Assembly (NCBI GenBank): GCA_025449935.1
Contig: JANWIJ010000094.1
Coordinates: forward strand, 1 to 34,238
From: Chitinophagaceae bacterium
Lineage (GTDB): Bacteria > Bacteroidota > Bacteroidia > Chitinophagales > Chitinophagaceae
DNA: 34,238 bases
Direction of reading: 5' to 3'
The first letter of the stretch is position 1. Each line of letters begins with the position of its first letter. The notes below the pieces were generated by a model that searched no databases, had not been told where the DNA came from, and saw nothing but the letters and a program-made list of their open reading frames with translations. Both the position numbers and the translations under genes were made by a program. Shown piece after piece: positions 25,184 to 32,743 of this stretch.

Positions 25184-25573
25184 TCACTGTTGCGGTGGCG
25201 GTGGTGGAGTTTTTGGTTTTGGGTGGCCTCCCCCATCTTCATATTTCTTACAGATCCTGGGTAGCCTGTTATATGCATCCGGCGTGGCTTCCACATCATC
25301 GGCATCGTAACCTGCATTGGCAATGGCCGTTTTTATCTGCTCAATATCTGTTCGGTCGGTGAAGTATTTCACTTTGGTCTCTACCTTCCGGTAATTGACA
25401 TTTATCTCCTGTACCCCGTCATATCTCTTCAGGTATGTTTCGATTCTTGTCTTACAGTTTTCACAGAGGGCATTGGGCGTTTTAATCGTAGCCGTGACAA
25501 TTGCTTTTGTCTGTGAAAAACCGCTAAGCGGCAAGCTTGCAGTCAATACAGCGCCAATAAGAAATTTTTTCAT
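25184..25573 (-). CDS. Exported heavy-metal-associated (HMA) domain protein
   Basis: A 129-residue exported protein. Signal peptide about 1-21 (ends SGFSQ) and an HMA ferredoxin-like domain about 24-95 with the metal-binding CxxC at Cys37-Glu-Asn-Cys40 (CENCKTRIETYLKRYDGV). A tail of about 30 residues is Gly/Lys/Pro-rich and ends in six consecutive prolines. The metal is probably Cu+ or Zn2+ and cannot be decided from sequence. It lies 24 nt after pyrE on the same strand, so it is probably co-transcribed, although no functional link is apparent. Confidence 0.85.
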   Translation of the reverse strand: MKKFLIGAVLTASLPLSGFSQTKAIVTATIKTPNALCENCKTRIETYLKRYDGVQEINVNYRKVETKVKYFTDRTDIEQIKTAIANAGYDADDVEATPDAYNRLPRICKKYEDGGGHPKPKTPPPPPQQ

Positions 25574-25597
25574 GAGTAGAAATTGAAATTAAAATTA

Positions 25598-26230
25598 CTA
25601 AACACCCGTCCAACCTGCAGGATCATCCCGCCACTTTAACAAAATTTCCTGTTGATTGGCTGTGATCATTCCTTTCTGCAATGCCAGGTCTATCAATGCC
25701 GGGTAATCCGTCAGGGAATAATAGTTCAATGATGCTTTATGAAAGGCTTCTGTTGCAACCGGGAAACCATAGGTAAATATAGAAACCATACCTGTTACCT
25801 CCAGGCCTGCTTGTTTCAGCACATCCACTACCTGCAGGCTGCTTTTGCCGGTGGAAACAAGGTCTTCTATGACTACCACCTGTTGTCCCTGCTCATAAAA
25901 CCCCTCTATCTGGTTCCCCAGGCCATGCTCCTTTGGTTTTGGCCGGACATAAACATACGGGAGTTTAAGCTGGTCTGCCGCCATAGCGCCCCACGCAATG
26001 CCTGCTGTGGCCACCCCGGCCAGCAGATCCGCCTCCGGAAACTTTTCGAAGATCACATTGCAGAGCTCCGATTTAATATAATCCCTGGTAAAAGGAAATG
26101 ACAAGACCTTCCGGTTATCGCAATAGATGGGACTCTTCCAGCCACTGGCCCAGGTAAAAGGCTGTTCGGGATTTAATTTTACTGCATTAACTTGAAGCAA
26201 CTTTTCGGCAACGGCCTTAGCATCTGTCAT
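25598..26230 (-). CDS. pyrE: Orotate phosphoribosyltransferase
   Basis: A 210-residue enzyme that joins orotate to PRPP to give OMP, step five of pyrimidine synthesis. The PRPP-binding motif VVVIEDLVSTGKSS is at 118-131. YVRPKPKEHGLGNQIEG (94-110) is the flexible catalytic loop with its Lys and His residues. The ATG at 26230 gives the family start; the longer frame to 26260 would run into the divergent Nudix gene's control region. Only 32 bp separate its ATG from the divergent Nudix ATG. A near -7 (TATTTTCG, 26242-26235) lies 4 nt before the start, suggesting a very short leader. Confidence 0.95.
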   Translation of the reverse strand: MTDAKAVAEKLLQVNAVKLNPEQPFTWASGWKSPIYCDNRKVLSFPFTRDYIKSELCNVIFEKFPEADLLAGVATAGIAWGAMAADQLKLPYVYVRPKPKEHGLGNQIEGFYEQGQQVVVIEDLVSTGKSSLQVVDVLKQAGLEVTGMVSIFTYGFPVATEAFHKASLNYYSLTDYPALIDLALQKGMITANQQEILLKWRDDPAGWTGV

Positions 26231-26262
26231 GGGGCGAAAATAAAGAAAAGGGACAAGCAACT

Positions 26263-26889
26263 ATGTTTACCAAAATTTACTTTGACAACAAACCACTTTT
26301 CCTCTGTAATGCCGTTGATGAAACGCTTCAACCTTTTATTCATCATGATGATGCAGTTTTTATTGATGAACTGAATACCCATACAGTAAAATCAATGATC
26401 CATGAAATGGAACTGCCCCGGATCCATGCCGGTGTTTTTTACCACCCGCAACTGGAAGAATTAAAAAAGGCATTTTTTAAAAAATTTACCCTGGTAAAAG
26501 CGGGCGGTGGGTTGGTCCAAAATGAAAAAAAAGAAATCCTGCTCATTTTCCGCCGTGGCAAATGGGACCTGCCAAAAGGTAAACTGGACAAGGGAGAAAA
26601 ATTGGAGGACTGTGCTGTCCGGGAGGTTGAGGAAGAAACGGGGTTGCAGCAGGTAAAGCTTGTCTCTCCCCTCATGATCACTTATCATACCTATCATGAA
26701 GGTGCGAGGTTTATTCTCAAAGAATCACATTGGTATACCATGAAAGTAAAAGGAGACCAGCACCTGGTCCCCCAGGTCGCCGAGGGAATTACGGAAATAA
26801 AATGGATAAAAATAAATGACCTGCCCGGTTACCTGGAAAAATCATACCCATCCGTAGCTGATGTTTTAAAATTCTTCCTGGGTAAATAA
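26263..26889 (+). CDS. Nudix hydrolase
   Basis: A 208-residue pyrophosphohydrolase of nucleoside-diphosphate-linked compounds. The Nudix box is complete: G106, E112, R120-E121, E124-E125, G127, Leu128. An N-terminal part of about 80 residues (FTKIYFDNKPLFLCNA...) precedes it and may help dimerisation or substrate choice. The box-preceding strand ILLIFRRGKWDLPKGKLD is typical. The substrate is unknown. It is divergent from pyrE across 32 bp and convergent with the thioesterase gene (1 bp between stops). Confidence 0.92.
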   Translation: MFTKIYFDNKPLFLCNAVDETLQPFIHHDDAVFIDELNTHTVKSMIHEMELPRIHAGVFYHPQLEELKKAFFKKFTLVKAGGGLVQNEKKEILLIFRRGKWDLPKGKLDKGEKLEDCAVREVEEETGLQQVKLVSPLMITYHTYHEGARFILKESHWYTMKVKGDQHLVPQVAEGITEIKWIKINDLPGYLEKSYPSVADVLKFFLGK

Positions 26890-26890
26890 A

Positions 26891-27322
26891 TTATCCCTTC
26901 CGGGCTAAAATGGCCACAGTCAACCGGCTGACACAAACCAATTTTTCCCGATCATCATATATTTTGATATCCCACACATGGGTGGTGGCTCCCAGGTGTA
27001 ATGGCGTAGCTATACCGGTTACAAATCCTTCCCTGACCCCACGGATATGATTGGCATTAATTTCGAGCCCAACACAATAAAATTTTGTATGATCAACCAC
27101 CATTGCAGATGCCACACTCCCGATCGTTTCCGCGAGCACACAGGATGCGCCGCCATGGAGCAGGCCATATGGTTGTTTGGTACGATGATCGACGGGCATT
27201 CTTGCTTTCACAAAATTATCTCCCGTTTCGGTCCATTCAATACCGAGATACTCCCCCATCGTGCCCTTACCAAGTGGTTGTAATTGTTCGACCGAAAGCT
27301 CTTTATGAAACCAGATGGACAT
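26891..27322 (-). CDS. PaaI/YdiI-like hotdog-fold acyl-CoA thioesterase
   Basis: A 143-residue hotdog thioesterase. The signature LLHGGASCVLAETIGS (54-69) holds the His-Gly-Gly turn (56-58) and the catalytic acidic residue Glu65. The long helix follows (SVASAMVVD), and the last strands (WDIKIYDDREKLVCVSRLTVAIL) are normal. Length fits the PaaI/MenI group, which hydrolyses phenylacetyl-, DHNA- or benzoyl-type CoA esters. Its ATG overlaps the coaD stop by 1 nt (TGATG arrangement), so it is translationally coupled to a CoA biosynthesis gene. The exact substrate is unknown. Confidence 0.88.
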   Translation of the reverse strand: MSIWFHKELSVEQLQPLGKGTMGEYLGIEWTETGDNFVKARMPVDHRTKQPYGLLHGGASCVLAETIGSVASAMVVDHTKFYCVGLEINANHIRGVREGFVTGIATPLHLGATTHVWDIKIYDDREKLVCVSRLTVAILARKG

Positions 27323-27795
27323 CAGGGTTTGGGTAAGGTTTTGAAGACGGCTTCGGGAAGAAAATGACTGGCATCCCCGTTGTTCCGGATAATATCCCGT
27401 ACGATAGTAGATGCAACCGATGTGTATTTTGGTTCGCCCGTAAGAAAAATAGTTTCAATTGATTTATCCATCGTTCGGTTGGCATCCGCAATCGTTTTCT
27501 CGTACTCAAAATCACTGACATACCGGATCCCTCTCAGAATAAAATTCGCGCCGACCTTTTTACAAAAGTCCACGGTCAGCCCTTCATATACCGCGCCTTC
27601 CACCCTTTCTTCATCCTTATAAATGTCTTTGATCCATTGCAATCTTTGCTCCGCCGAAAACATGGGGGCTTTAGAAGCGTTTAAACCAATGCCAACAATG
27701 ATCTTGTCGAATAAGGGAATGGCCCTGTTGATGATATCGACATGACCCAGCGTTACAGGGTCAAAGGTTCCGGGGAATAAGCAAATTCGGGACAT
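27322..27795 (-). CDS. coaD: Phosphopantetheine adenylyltransferase
   Basis: A 157-residue enzyme that makes dephospho-CoA from 4'-phosphopantetheine and ATP, the penultimate step in CoA synthesis. The nucleotidyl-transferase motif GTFDPVTLGH (9-18, Thr10 and His18) and RGIR (88-91) with its phosphate-binding Arg residues are present. The C-terminal segment YTSVASTIVRDIIRNNGD replaces the more common ISSS form, a small variation. It lies 34 bp after pyrB and overlaps the thioesterase start, so it may be part of a pyrR-pyrB-coaD-thioesterase transcript. Confidence 0.95.
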   Translation of the reverse strand: MSRICLFPGTFDPVTLGHVDIINRAIPLFDKIIVGIGLNASKAPMFSAEQRLQWIKDIYKDEERVEGAVYEGLTVDFCKKVGANFILRGIRYVSDFEYEKTIADANRTMDKSIETIFLTGEPKYTSVASTIVRDIIRNNGDASHFLPEAVFKTLPKP

Positions 27796-27829
27796 GATAA
27801 AACCGCTTGATTAAATTGATTTTAGGTTC

Positions 27830-28765
27830 TTAAGCTCCCCGTGAAGTCTGGGGACTCAATAAATACAATACGGCCATCCTGACCGCCACACCATTTTCGA
27901 CCTGCTGCAAGATAATGGATTGTTTACTGTCAGCCACATCACTGTCCAGTTCAACACCGCGGTTTATAGGGCCCGGGTGCATAATCACAATTTCCTTATG
28001 CAGGCTGTCCAGCAGTCTCCTGTTAATACCATAGGCAAGACTGTATTCGCGCAGCGAAGAAAACAATACCTGGTTCTGACGTTCTAACTGGATACGCAGC
28101 ACATTTGCCACATCACACCACTGCAGAGTCTCTTCCAGGTTATAGTTAACCTGCACCCCGAGGGCTTCGCTGATGTATTTCGGAATTAAAGTGGGCGGGC
28201 CGCAAACTGTAACCGTTGCCCCCATTTTCTTTAATAGCCAGATATTGCTCTGGGCTACACGGCTGTGCATGATATCGCCGATGATCGCAATTTTAAGGCC
28301 TGTAAGTCTTCCCGTTTTTTCCAGGATGGAAAAAGCATCGAGCAAAGCCTGGGTCGGATGTTCATTAGTACCGTCCCCCGCGTTGATAATAGCTGCGGGG
28401 ATATGTTGTGACAGGAAATGGGGTGCCCCGCTGGCACTATGCCGCATCACCACCATATCTACTTTCATGGATAAAATATTTGTCACGGTATCGAGCAATG
28501 TCTCACCTTTTGCAGCGGATGAAGTAGAAGCTGCAAAGTTGATGGTGTCGGCACTTAACCTTTTTTCCGCCAGTTCAAATGAAAACTTTGTACGTGTAGA
28601 ATTTTCGTAAAAAAGATTTACGATAGTAACATCACGCAAAGATGGAACCTTCTTAACGGGTCGCTGCAAAACTTCTTTAAATTGGGCGGCAGTAGAGAGA
28701 ATCAGGGAAATATCATCTGTAGTAAGGTCTTTAATGCCCAGCAGGTGACGAGTGGATAGTTGCAT
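27830..28765 (-). CDS. pyrB: Aspartate carbamoyltransferase catalytic subunit
   Basis: A 311-residue enzyme that forms carbamoyl-aspartate, the committed step of pyrimidine synthesis. The carbamoyl-phosphate motif STRTK is at 56-60. The family segments ASTSSAAKGETLLDT (catalytic-loop Ser and Lys), MRHSASGAP, HPTQALLDAFS and HPGPINRGVEL are all present in order. No pyrI regulatory subunit follows, as in the PyrR-linked class. It lies 22 bp downstream of pyrR. Confidence 0.96.
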   Translation of the reverse strand: MQLSTRHLLGIKDLTTDDISLILSTAAQFKEVLQRPVKKVPSLRDVTIVNLFYENSTRTKFSFELAEKRLSADTINFAASTSSAAKGETLLDTVTNILSMKVDMVVMRHSASGAPHFLSQHIPAAIINAGDGTNEHPTQALLDAFSILEKTGRLTGLKIAIIGDIMHSRVAQSNIWLLKKMGATVTVCGPPTLIPKYISEALGVQVNYNLEETLQWCDVANVLRIQLERQNQVLFSSLREYSLAYGINRRLLDSLHKEIVIMHPGPINRGVELDSDVADSKQSIILQQVENGVAVRMAVLYLLSPQTSRGA

Positions 28766-28787
28766 TAAAGAGCGAAGTTATGGTAAA

Positions 28788-29312
28788 TCAATGACTAATT
28801 AAAACGACCTGGTTTTTGTCGTTGCCATCCTTTACCAGTTTAATCTTATCGTTTTTTTGAGTATTTACCTGTACTGCCGCGTAATCGGGCTGGATAGGGA
28901 ACTGGCGGTGTTCTTTCCGGTCTATCAATACACACAGTTCAACCTTGGCCGGGCGCCCATAATCAAGGAGGGCGTCCAGGGCGGCTTTAATGGTCCTTCC
29001 GGTGAATAATACATCATCGATCAGGATCACCTGTTTGTTTTCAATGTCAAAGGGAATGTTCATGGTATCCGGTGCCAGGATTTCATTGCGGATATCGTCG
29101 CGGTAAAATGTTATGTCCAGCTGGCCATATTTCAATTTGTCAGCAGGCCTTAGCTCCTGTAAGGCATTTACAATCCTGTTGGCAAGTACCACCCCCCCCT
29201 GTTGGATTCCTACAAACACAACATCATCTAACGAAGGGTGATTTTCATGCAGTTTTTTTGCCAGGTCGAGAATAGCTGAGTCTAATTGTCCGGCTGTCAG
29301 GATCGTTTTCAA
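28788..29312 (-). CDS. pyrR: PyrR: pyrimidine regulator / uracil phosphoribosyltransferase
   Basis: A 174-residue phosphoribosyltransferase-fold protein. The PRPP-binding motif VILIDDVLFTGRT is at 95-107. FVGIQQGGVVLANRI (33-47) and DITFYRDD (66-73) match PyrR. In Bacilli PyrR binds pyr mRNA leaders and promotes attenuation, and it can also make UMP from uracil. Here a perfect -7 (TATATTTG, 29347-29340) sits 27 nt before the ATG, leaving a leader of about 20 nt with no room for the classical anti-antiterminator. It could be only an enzyme, or regulate elsewhere. Confidence 0.93.
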   Translation of the reverse strand: MKTILTAGQLDSAILDLAKKLHENHPSLDDVVFVGIQQGGVVLANRIVNALQELRPADKLKYGQLDITFYRDDIRNEILAPDTMNIPFDIENKQVILIDDVLFTGRTIKAALDALLDYGRPAKVELCVLIDRKEHRQFPIQPDYAAVQVNTQKNDKIKLVKDGNDKNQVVLISH

Positions 29313-29339
29313 TAAAAATTAATTAGTGGTGCTGATTTA

Positions 29340-29347
29340 CAAATATA
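29340..29347 (-). promoter_or_regulatory. -7 element of pyrR
   Basis: On the minus strand TATATTTG is an exact TAnnTTTG match, 27 nt before the pyrR ATG. It directly follows the terminator hairpin of the upstream barrel gene, so the -33 region would lie inside that hairpin; no TTG was found at the right spacing. Confidence 0.5.
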
Positions 29348-29357
29348 TTGTAAATGA

Positions 29358-29382
29358 CAAAGGCCGGGAAACCCGGCCTTTG
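29358..29382 (-). terminator. Terminator hairpin after the outer-membrane barrel gene
   Basis: A perfect 11-bp inverted repeat, CAAAGGCCGGG (29358-29368) with CCCGGCCTTTG (29372-29382), has a 3-nt loop. It lies 20 nt downstream of the barrel gene's stop codon. The minus-strand T-run after the stem is weak (TTTGTCATTT), so termination may be partial, but the stem is very GC-rich. Confidence 0.8.
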
Positions 29383-29402
29383 AAAAATTAAAGCGAAATA
29401 AA

Positions 29403-30017
29403 TTATTTCCTGGCTTCACCACCTTTGCTTCCACCAAACTGGTAGATCAGGCAAATGTTGAAACCGCCTACTTTCAGGTCAGCATCTGTAGCATCCAGGA
29501 TGTTTCCCAGGCCGAGGTTATAACGTGCACCAACACCAAAGCCGCTGCTCATTTTGTAACCGGCGCCAATTCCCAAAGAGAAATTAGTGCTCTTAAAGCT
29601 TTCTTTGATGTCCTCGTCACCTTCAATACCACCAATTTTGTAGTCAAGTTTTGCGCTGGTCAGGAACCCGATCTGGGGACCTGCTTCTGCATAAAAACCT
29701 GAAGTAGAATTGAATTGGAGCATAACAGGAATGTTCACATAGTTCAGGTTGTAGTTTGCTCTGTCATCACCATCTTCTTGCTTAGCTCCTTCAACAGAAT
29801 AAAGCAATTCCGGCTGAACTGAGAAATTATCAGAAATCGGAATGTTCACTAATCCGCCAGCGTTAAAGCCGATCTTGGATTTAAAATCTTCCCCATCGGC
29901 GTCATCTCCACTGAAATTGTAGATATTAAGGCCTGCTTTCAGACCGAAACGGATTTGTGCTTGTGATGCGAAAACGGTAGTTGTCAAAACAACTAAGGCT
30001 AAAATGATCTTTTTCAT
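29403..30017 (-). CDS. Outer-membrane beta-barrel protein (PorT/OMP_b-brl_2 type)
   Basis: A 204-residue exported barrel. Signal peptide 1-20 (ends VFASQA). Amphipathic strands with Gly/aromatic alternation follow: FGLKAGLNIYNF, GFNAGGLVNIPIS, FSVQPELLYS, LNYVNIPVMLQF, GFYAEAGPQIGFL, FSLGIGAGYKMSSGFGVGARYNLGLG, FNICLIYQFGG. These are the hallmark segments of the small 8-strand Bacteroidota porin-like family. Two acidic loops (DDADGEDFK, GIEGDEDIKES) may bind metal or cations. It is a paralog of the next gene upstream (30281-30862). It has a near-ideal promoter and a strong hairpin, so it is probably highly expressed as a single unit. Confidence 0.92.
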   Translation of the reverse strand: MKKIILALVVLTTTVFASQAQIRFGLKAGLNIYNFSGDDADGEDFKSKIGFNAGGLVNIPISDNFSVQPELLYSVEGAKQEDGDDRANYNLNYVNIPVMLQFNSTSGFYAEAGPQIGFLTSAKLDYKIGGIEGDEDIKESFKSTNFSLGIGAGYKMSSGFGVGARYNLGLGNILDATDADLKVGGFNICLIYQFGGSKGGEARK

Positions 30018-30046
30018 AAAGTTTGTTTTGTTAAAAAATTGATGTG

Positions 30047-30077
30047 CAAAGGTATATATTAAAACCTCAAATGCAAA
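30047..30077 (-). promoter_or_regulatory. Consensus promoter of the 204-residue barrel gene
   Basis: On the minus strand TTTG (30077-30074), a 19-nt spacer, and TACCTTTG (30054-30047): both elements match the Bacteroidota consensus perfectly. The start codon at 30017 is 29 nt downstream. This is the best promoter in the window. Confidence 0.75.
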
Positions 30078-30090
30078 TATTTGGTAAGTA

Positions 30091-30146
30091 ATTTTACTAA
30101 TACATGCAAATTACTAATGGTTTACTCTTATTAATTTTAGTAAAAT
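30091..30146. repeat. 10-bp inverted repeat upstream of the barrel promoter
   Basis: ATTTTACTAA (30091-30100) and TTAGTAAAAT (30137-30146) are perfect arms 36 nt apart, starting 13 nt beyond the -33 element. Within and beside it, ATGCAAAT occurs twice (30071-30078, 30104-30111) and TTACTAAT twice (30094-30101, 30111-30118). This could be a regulator-binding region. Confidence 0.5.
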
Positions 30147-30280
30147 CACGTTTTTTGACCTGAATCGATTTGATTTACCGGATCAGATTGACTGGCCATG
30201 AACCTGGAGTTCGAACTTCAATTATGTATTGATTATAAACCTGTTGCGCGAAGTTAGCCCCGATAATTTGCATTGACCAC

Positions 30281-30862
30281 TTATTTGTGCCTCCCCCTGG
30301 TCTTGAACTGGTAGAACAGTCCAACCTGGAAAACCCTGTTCTTTGCCTCAAAATCGCTGTCATCACTGATATTGCTGAGGCCCAGGTTATAACGGGCATC
30401 TATCCCTACACCGGATGAAAAGATATACCCGGCGCCAAAAGCCCAGGAAAAGTCGACTGAGCTGAAGACATCCTCAATATCAACCTCAACATCGCCGACC
30501 TTTTGTTTGGCTGCGACCAGGAAACCGACCTGCGGACCCGTTTGTAACCGAAACCCGTCATTGATCATATATTGACCCAGAACGGGGATATTGATGTAGT
30601 TCAGTTTCAATTTTGCATCTGAACCATCTTTGCCACCCTGGCAACTCAGGACCAACTCGGGCTGTACCGCGAAATGCTTATTGATATGAATATGGGCAAG
30701 ACCACCCAGGTGAAGGCCACTTTTTGAATCGTAATCTATCCCGTCAGTAACCTGCACAGTGGCCGAGTTATAACCGGCCTTTATTCCGAAATTGGTATGC
30801 TGGGAATTGATAGTCGAAATCGAGGTCAAAAACACAATGATTGTTGTCAAATACTTTTTCAT
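30281..30862 (-). CDS. Outer-membrane beta-barrel protein, paralog of the neighbouring barrel
   Basis: A 193-residue exported barrel with signal peptide 1-20 (ends STINSQ). It aligns along its length with the protein at 29403-30017: FGIKAGYN, GLHLGGLAHIHIN, FAVQPELVLS, LNYINIPVLGQY, LQTGPQVGFLVAAK, WAFGAGYIFSSGVGIDARYNLGLSNI, FQVGLFYQFK. The two surely arose by tandem duplication. No TAnnTTTG element was found upstream. 263 bp and an independent promoter separate the pair, so they may be differently regulated. Confidence 0.9.
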   Translation of the reverse strand: MKKYLTTIIVFLTSISTINSQHTNFGIKAGYNSATVQVTDGIDYDSKSGLHLGGLAHIHINKHFAVQPELVLSCQGGKDGSDAKLKLNYINIPVLGQYMINDGFRLQTGPQVGFLVAAKQKVGDVEVDIEDVFSSVDFSWAFGAGYIFSSGVGIDARYNLGLSNISDDSDFEAKNRVFQVGLFYQFKTRGRHK

Positions 30863-31069
30863 GTTGCTGGTTTAGAAATCCCGGGATGAAACCTGTTGCC
30901 GGACAAATTCTGTCAAAACCATGCCAAATGGCCACTTAACTAAACTTAAGCTGGGGCAGGAAGTCCGGAATACCGGGCTGAGCCGGGTTATTTCCTGGTT
31001 TTTGATCCGCAGATATCTGAAACCGATTGAAAAAGAAAAAAAGAAAAAATCACTTGTCATTTCAATCCA

Positions 31070-32701
31070 TCATTTTTCCTGCATAAACGGGTACTTATAA
31101 TCCGTAGGAGGATTAAAAGTTTCCTTGATTGTCCTGGCACTCAGCCAGCGGTATAAATTTAAAATTGACCCGGCTTTATCATTGGTTCCGCTTCCGCGGG
31201 CACCGCCAAATGGTTGCTGGCCTACTACGGCACCCGTAGGTTTATCATTGATATAAAAATTACCGGCTGCATGCCGGAGTTTATCGGTAGCCTGGTCAAC
31301 AGCAGCCCGATCCTTTGCAATTATAGAGCCAGTGAGTGCATATGGTGAAGTAGTATCAACAAGATCGAGTGTTTTTTCAAAACTGTTGGCGGGATATATA
31401 TAAACCGTCAGGACCGGTCCGAATATCTCTTCGCACATCGTCACATACTTCGGATTTTTTGCCTCGATAATGGTGGGCTGAACAAACCAGCCTTCTTTGC
31501 TGTCACACTTGCCACCTGCCCAGATCTCTGCCTTCGGATCTTTACGGGCATTGTCAATATACTGTTTGATATTGTTGAAACTCTTTTGATCAATTACAGC
31601 ATTAATGAAATTTGAAAAATTTTCGACGGTCCCCATGCTGAAACTTTTGACGCCCGCGATCAGTTTCTTCTTTACTTCTTCCGCCATGTTGGAAGGAATA
31701 TATGCCCTGGATGCAGCGGAACATTTTTGTCCCTGGAATTCAAACGCACCCCGCAGCAATGCAGTCACCACCACATCCGGGTCTGCACTCTTATGTGCCA
31801 GGACAAAGTCTTTACCGCCGGTCTCTCCCACTATCCGTGGGTATGATTTGTACATCCCCATATTCTTACCGATGGTTTCCCACATATTGTTGAACACGCC
31901 TGTTGAACCGGTGAAATGTACGCCGGCAAAATCACGGTGATTGAAACATACTTTACCGATGGTGGGGCCATCTACATAAATCAGGTTGATAACTCCATCG
32001 GGCAAACCCGCTTCTCTTAAAATCCGCATCGTCATTTGGGCAGCGTAAACCTGGGTATTCGCCGGTTTCCACACCACCACGTTTCCGCACATGGCAGCTG
32101 AAGTCGGGAGGTTGCCACCGATTGCTGTAAAGTTGAAGGGGGTAACTGCCAGTACAAATCCTTCCAGGGGCCGGTATTCCATTCGGTTATGCATACCGGG
32201 GCTGCTGATAGGTTGTTGCTTATATATTTCAGAAAGAAAATGAACATTAAAACGCAAAAAGTCGATTAACTCACAGGCTGCATCGATCTCTGCCTGGTAC
32301 GCATTTTTGCTTTGACCCAGCATCGTCGTACCATTCATGTAGGGACGATATTTTGTAGCCATCAGATCAGCCGCTTTTAAAAAAATCCCTGCCCTGTTCT
32401 CCCAGCTTGTGTTAGCCCAACTCTCCTTAGCAGCCAAGGCCGCTTCAATGGCCTGTTCTACATGTTTTTGCTCTCCTGCATGGAAGTATCCAAGTACATG
32501 TCTTGTTTCATGCGGGGGACGGATGGCTATTTTTTTATTGGTACGAACCTCTTTGCTCCCGATATACATCGGGATATCCATTTCCAGTTTCTTTAACTCG
32601 CCCAGCACTTCTTTTAATCTTTTCCGTTCCGGTGAACCGGGGGAATAGTTCAATACAGGCTCATTGACAGGCATGGGATAAGCAAATGTTCCGATACTCA
32701 T
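31070..32701 (-). CDS. pruA: L-glutamate gamma-semialdehyde (delta-1-pyrroline-5-carboxylate) dehydrogenase
   Basis: A 543-residue NAD-dependent aldehyde dehydrogenase that turns the proline breakdown product glutamate semialdehyde into glutamate. The catalytic Cys is C327 in GQKCSAASR. The general-base Glu is E293 in GETGGKD, and the Asn of VTPFNFTA is N190. The FTGST (263-267) dinucleotide loop and the C-terminal QQPFGGARGSGTNDK signature are specific for the PruA/RocA group. Length is that of the single-domain form. No promoter was found. Its ATG lies 5 nt from the left inverted repeat of the four-helix-bundle cassette, which may have displaced or replaced its control region. Confidence 0.95.
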   Translation of the reverse strand: MSIGTFAYPMPVNEPVLNYSPGSPERKRLKEVLGELKKLEMDIPMYIGSKEVRTNKKIAIRPPHETRHVLGYFHAGEQKHVEQAIEAALAAKESWANTSWENRAGIFLKAADLMATKYRPYMNGTTMLGQSKNAYQAEIDAACELIDFLRFNVHFLSEIYKQQPISSPGMHNRMEYRPLEGFVLAVTPFNFTAIGGNLPTSAAMCGNVVVWKPANTQVYAAQMTMRILREAGLPDGVINLIYVDGPTIGKVCFNHRDFAGVHFTGSTGVFNNMWETIGKNMGMYKSYPRIVGETGGKDFVLAHKSADPDVVVTALLRGAFEFQGQKCSAASRAYIPSNMAEEVKKKLIAGVKSFSMGTVENFSNFINAVIDQKSFNNIKQYIDNARKDPKAEIWAGGKCDSKEGWFVQPTIIEAKNPKYVTMCEEIFGPVLTVYIYPANSFEKTLDLVDTTSPYALTGSIIAKDRAAVDQATDKLRHAAGNFYINDKPTGAVVGQQPFGGARGSGTNDKAGSILNLYRWLSARTIKETFNPPTDYKYPFMQEK

Positions 32702-32743
32702 AATAGGTTGATTTGGAGGTTTGATAATTAGATGATGTGGTGA

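Noticed and set aside
30872-31060. Minus-strand open frame of 62 codons after pruA
   Set aside because: It is Phe/Ser-rich from a homopurine tract (about 31029-31049), has no recognisable domain and no promoter. I see only weak GC-rich pairing (CAGGAA 30957-30962 with TTCCTG 30992-30997).
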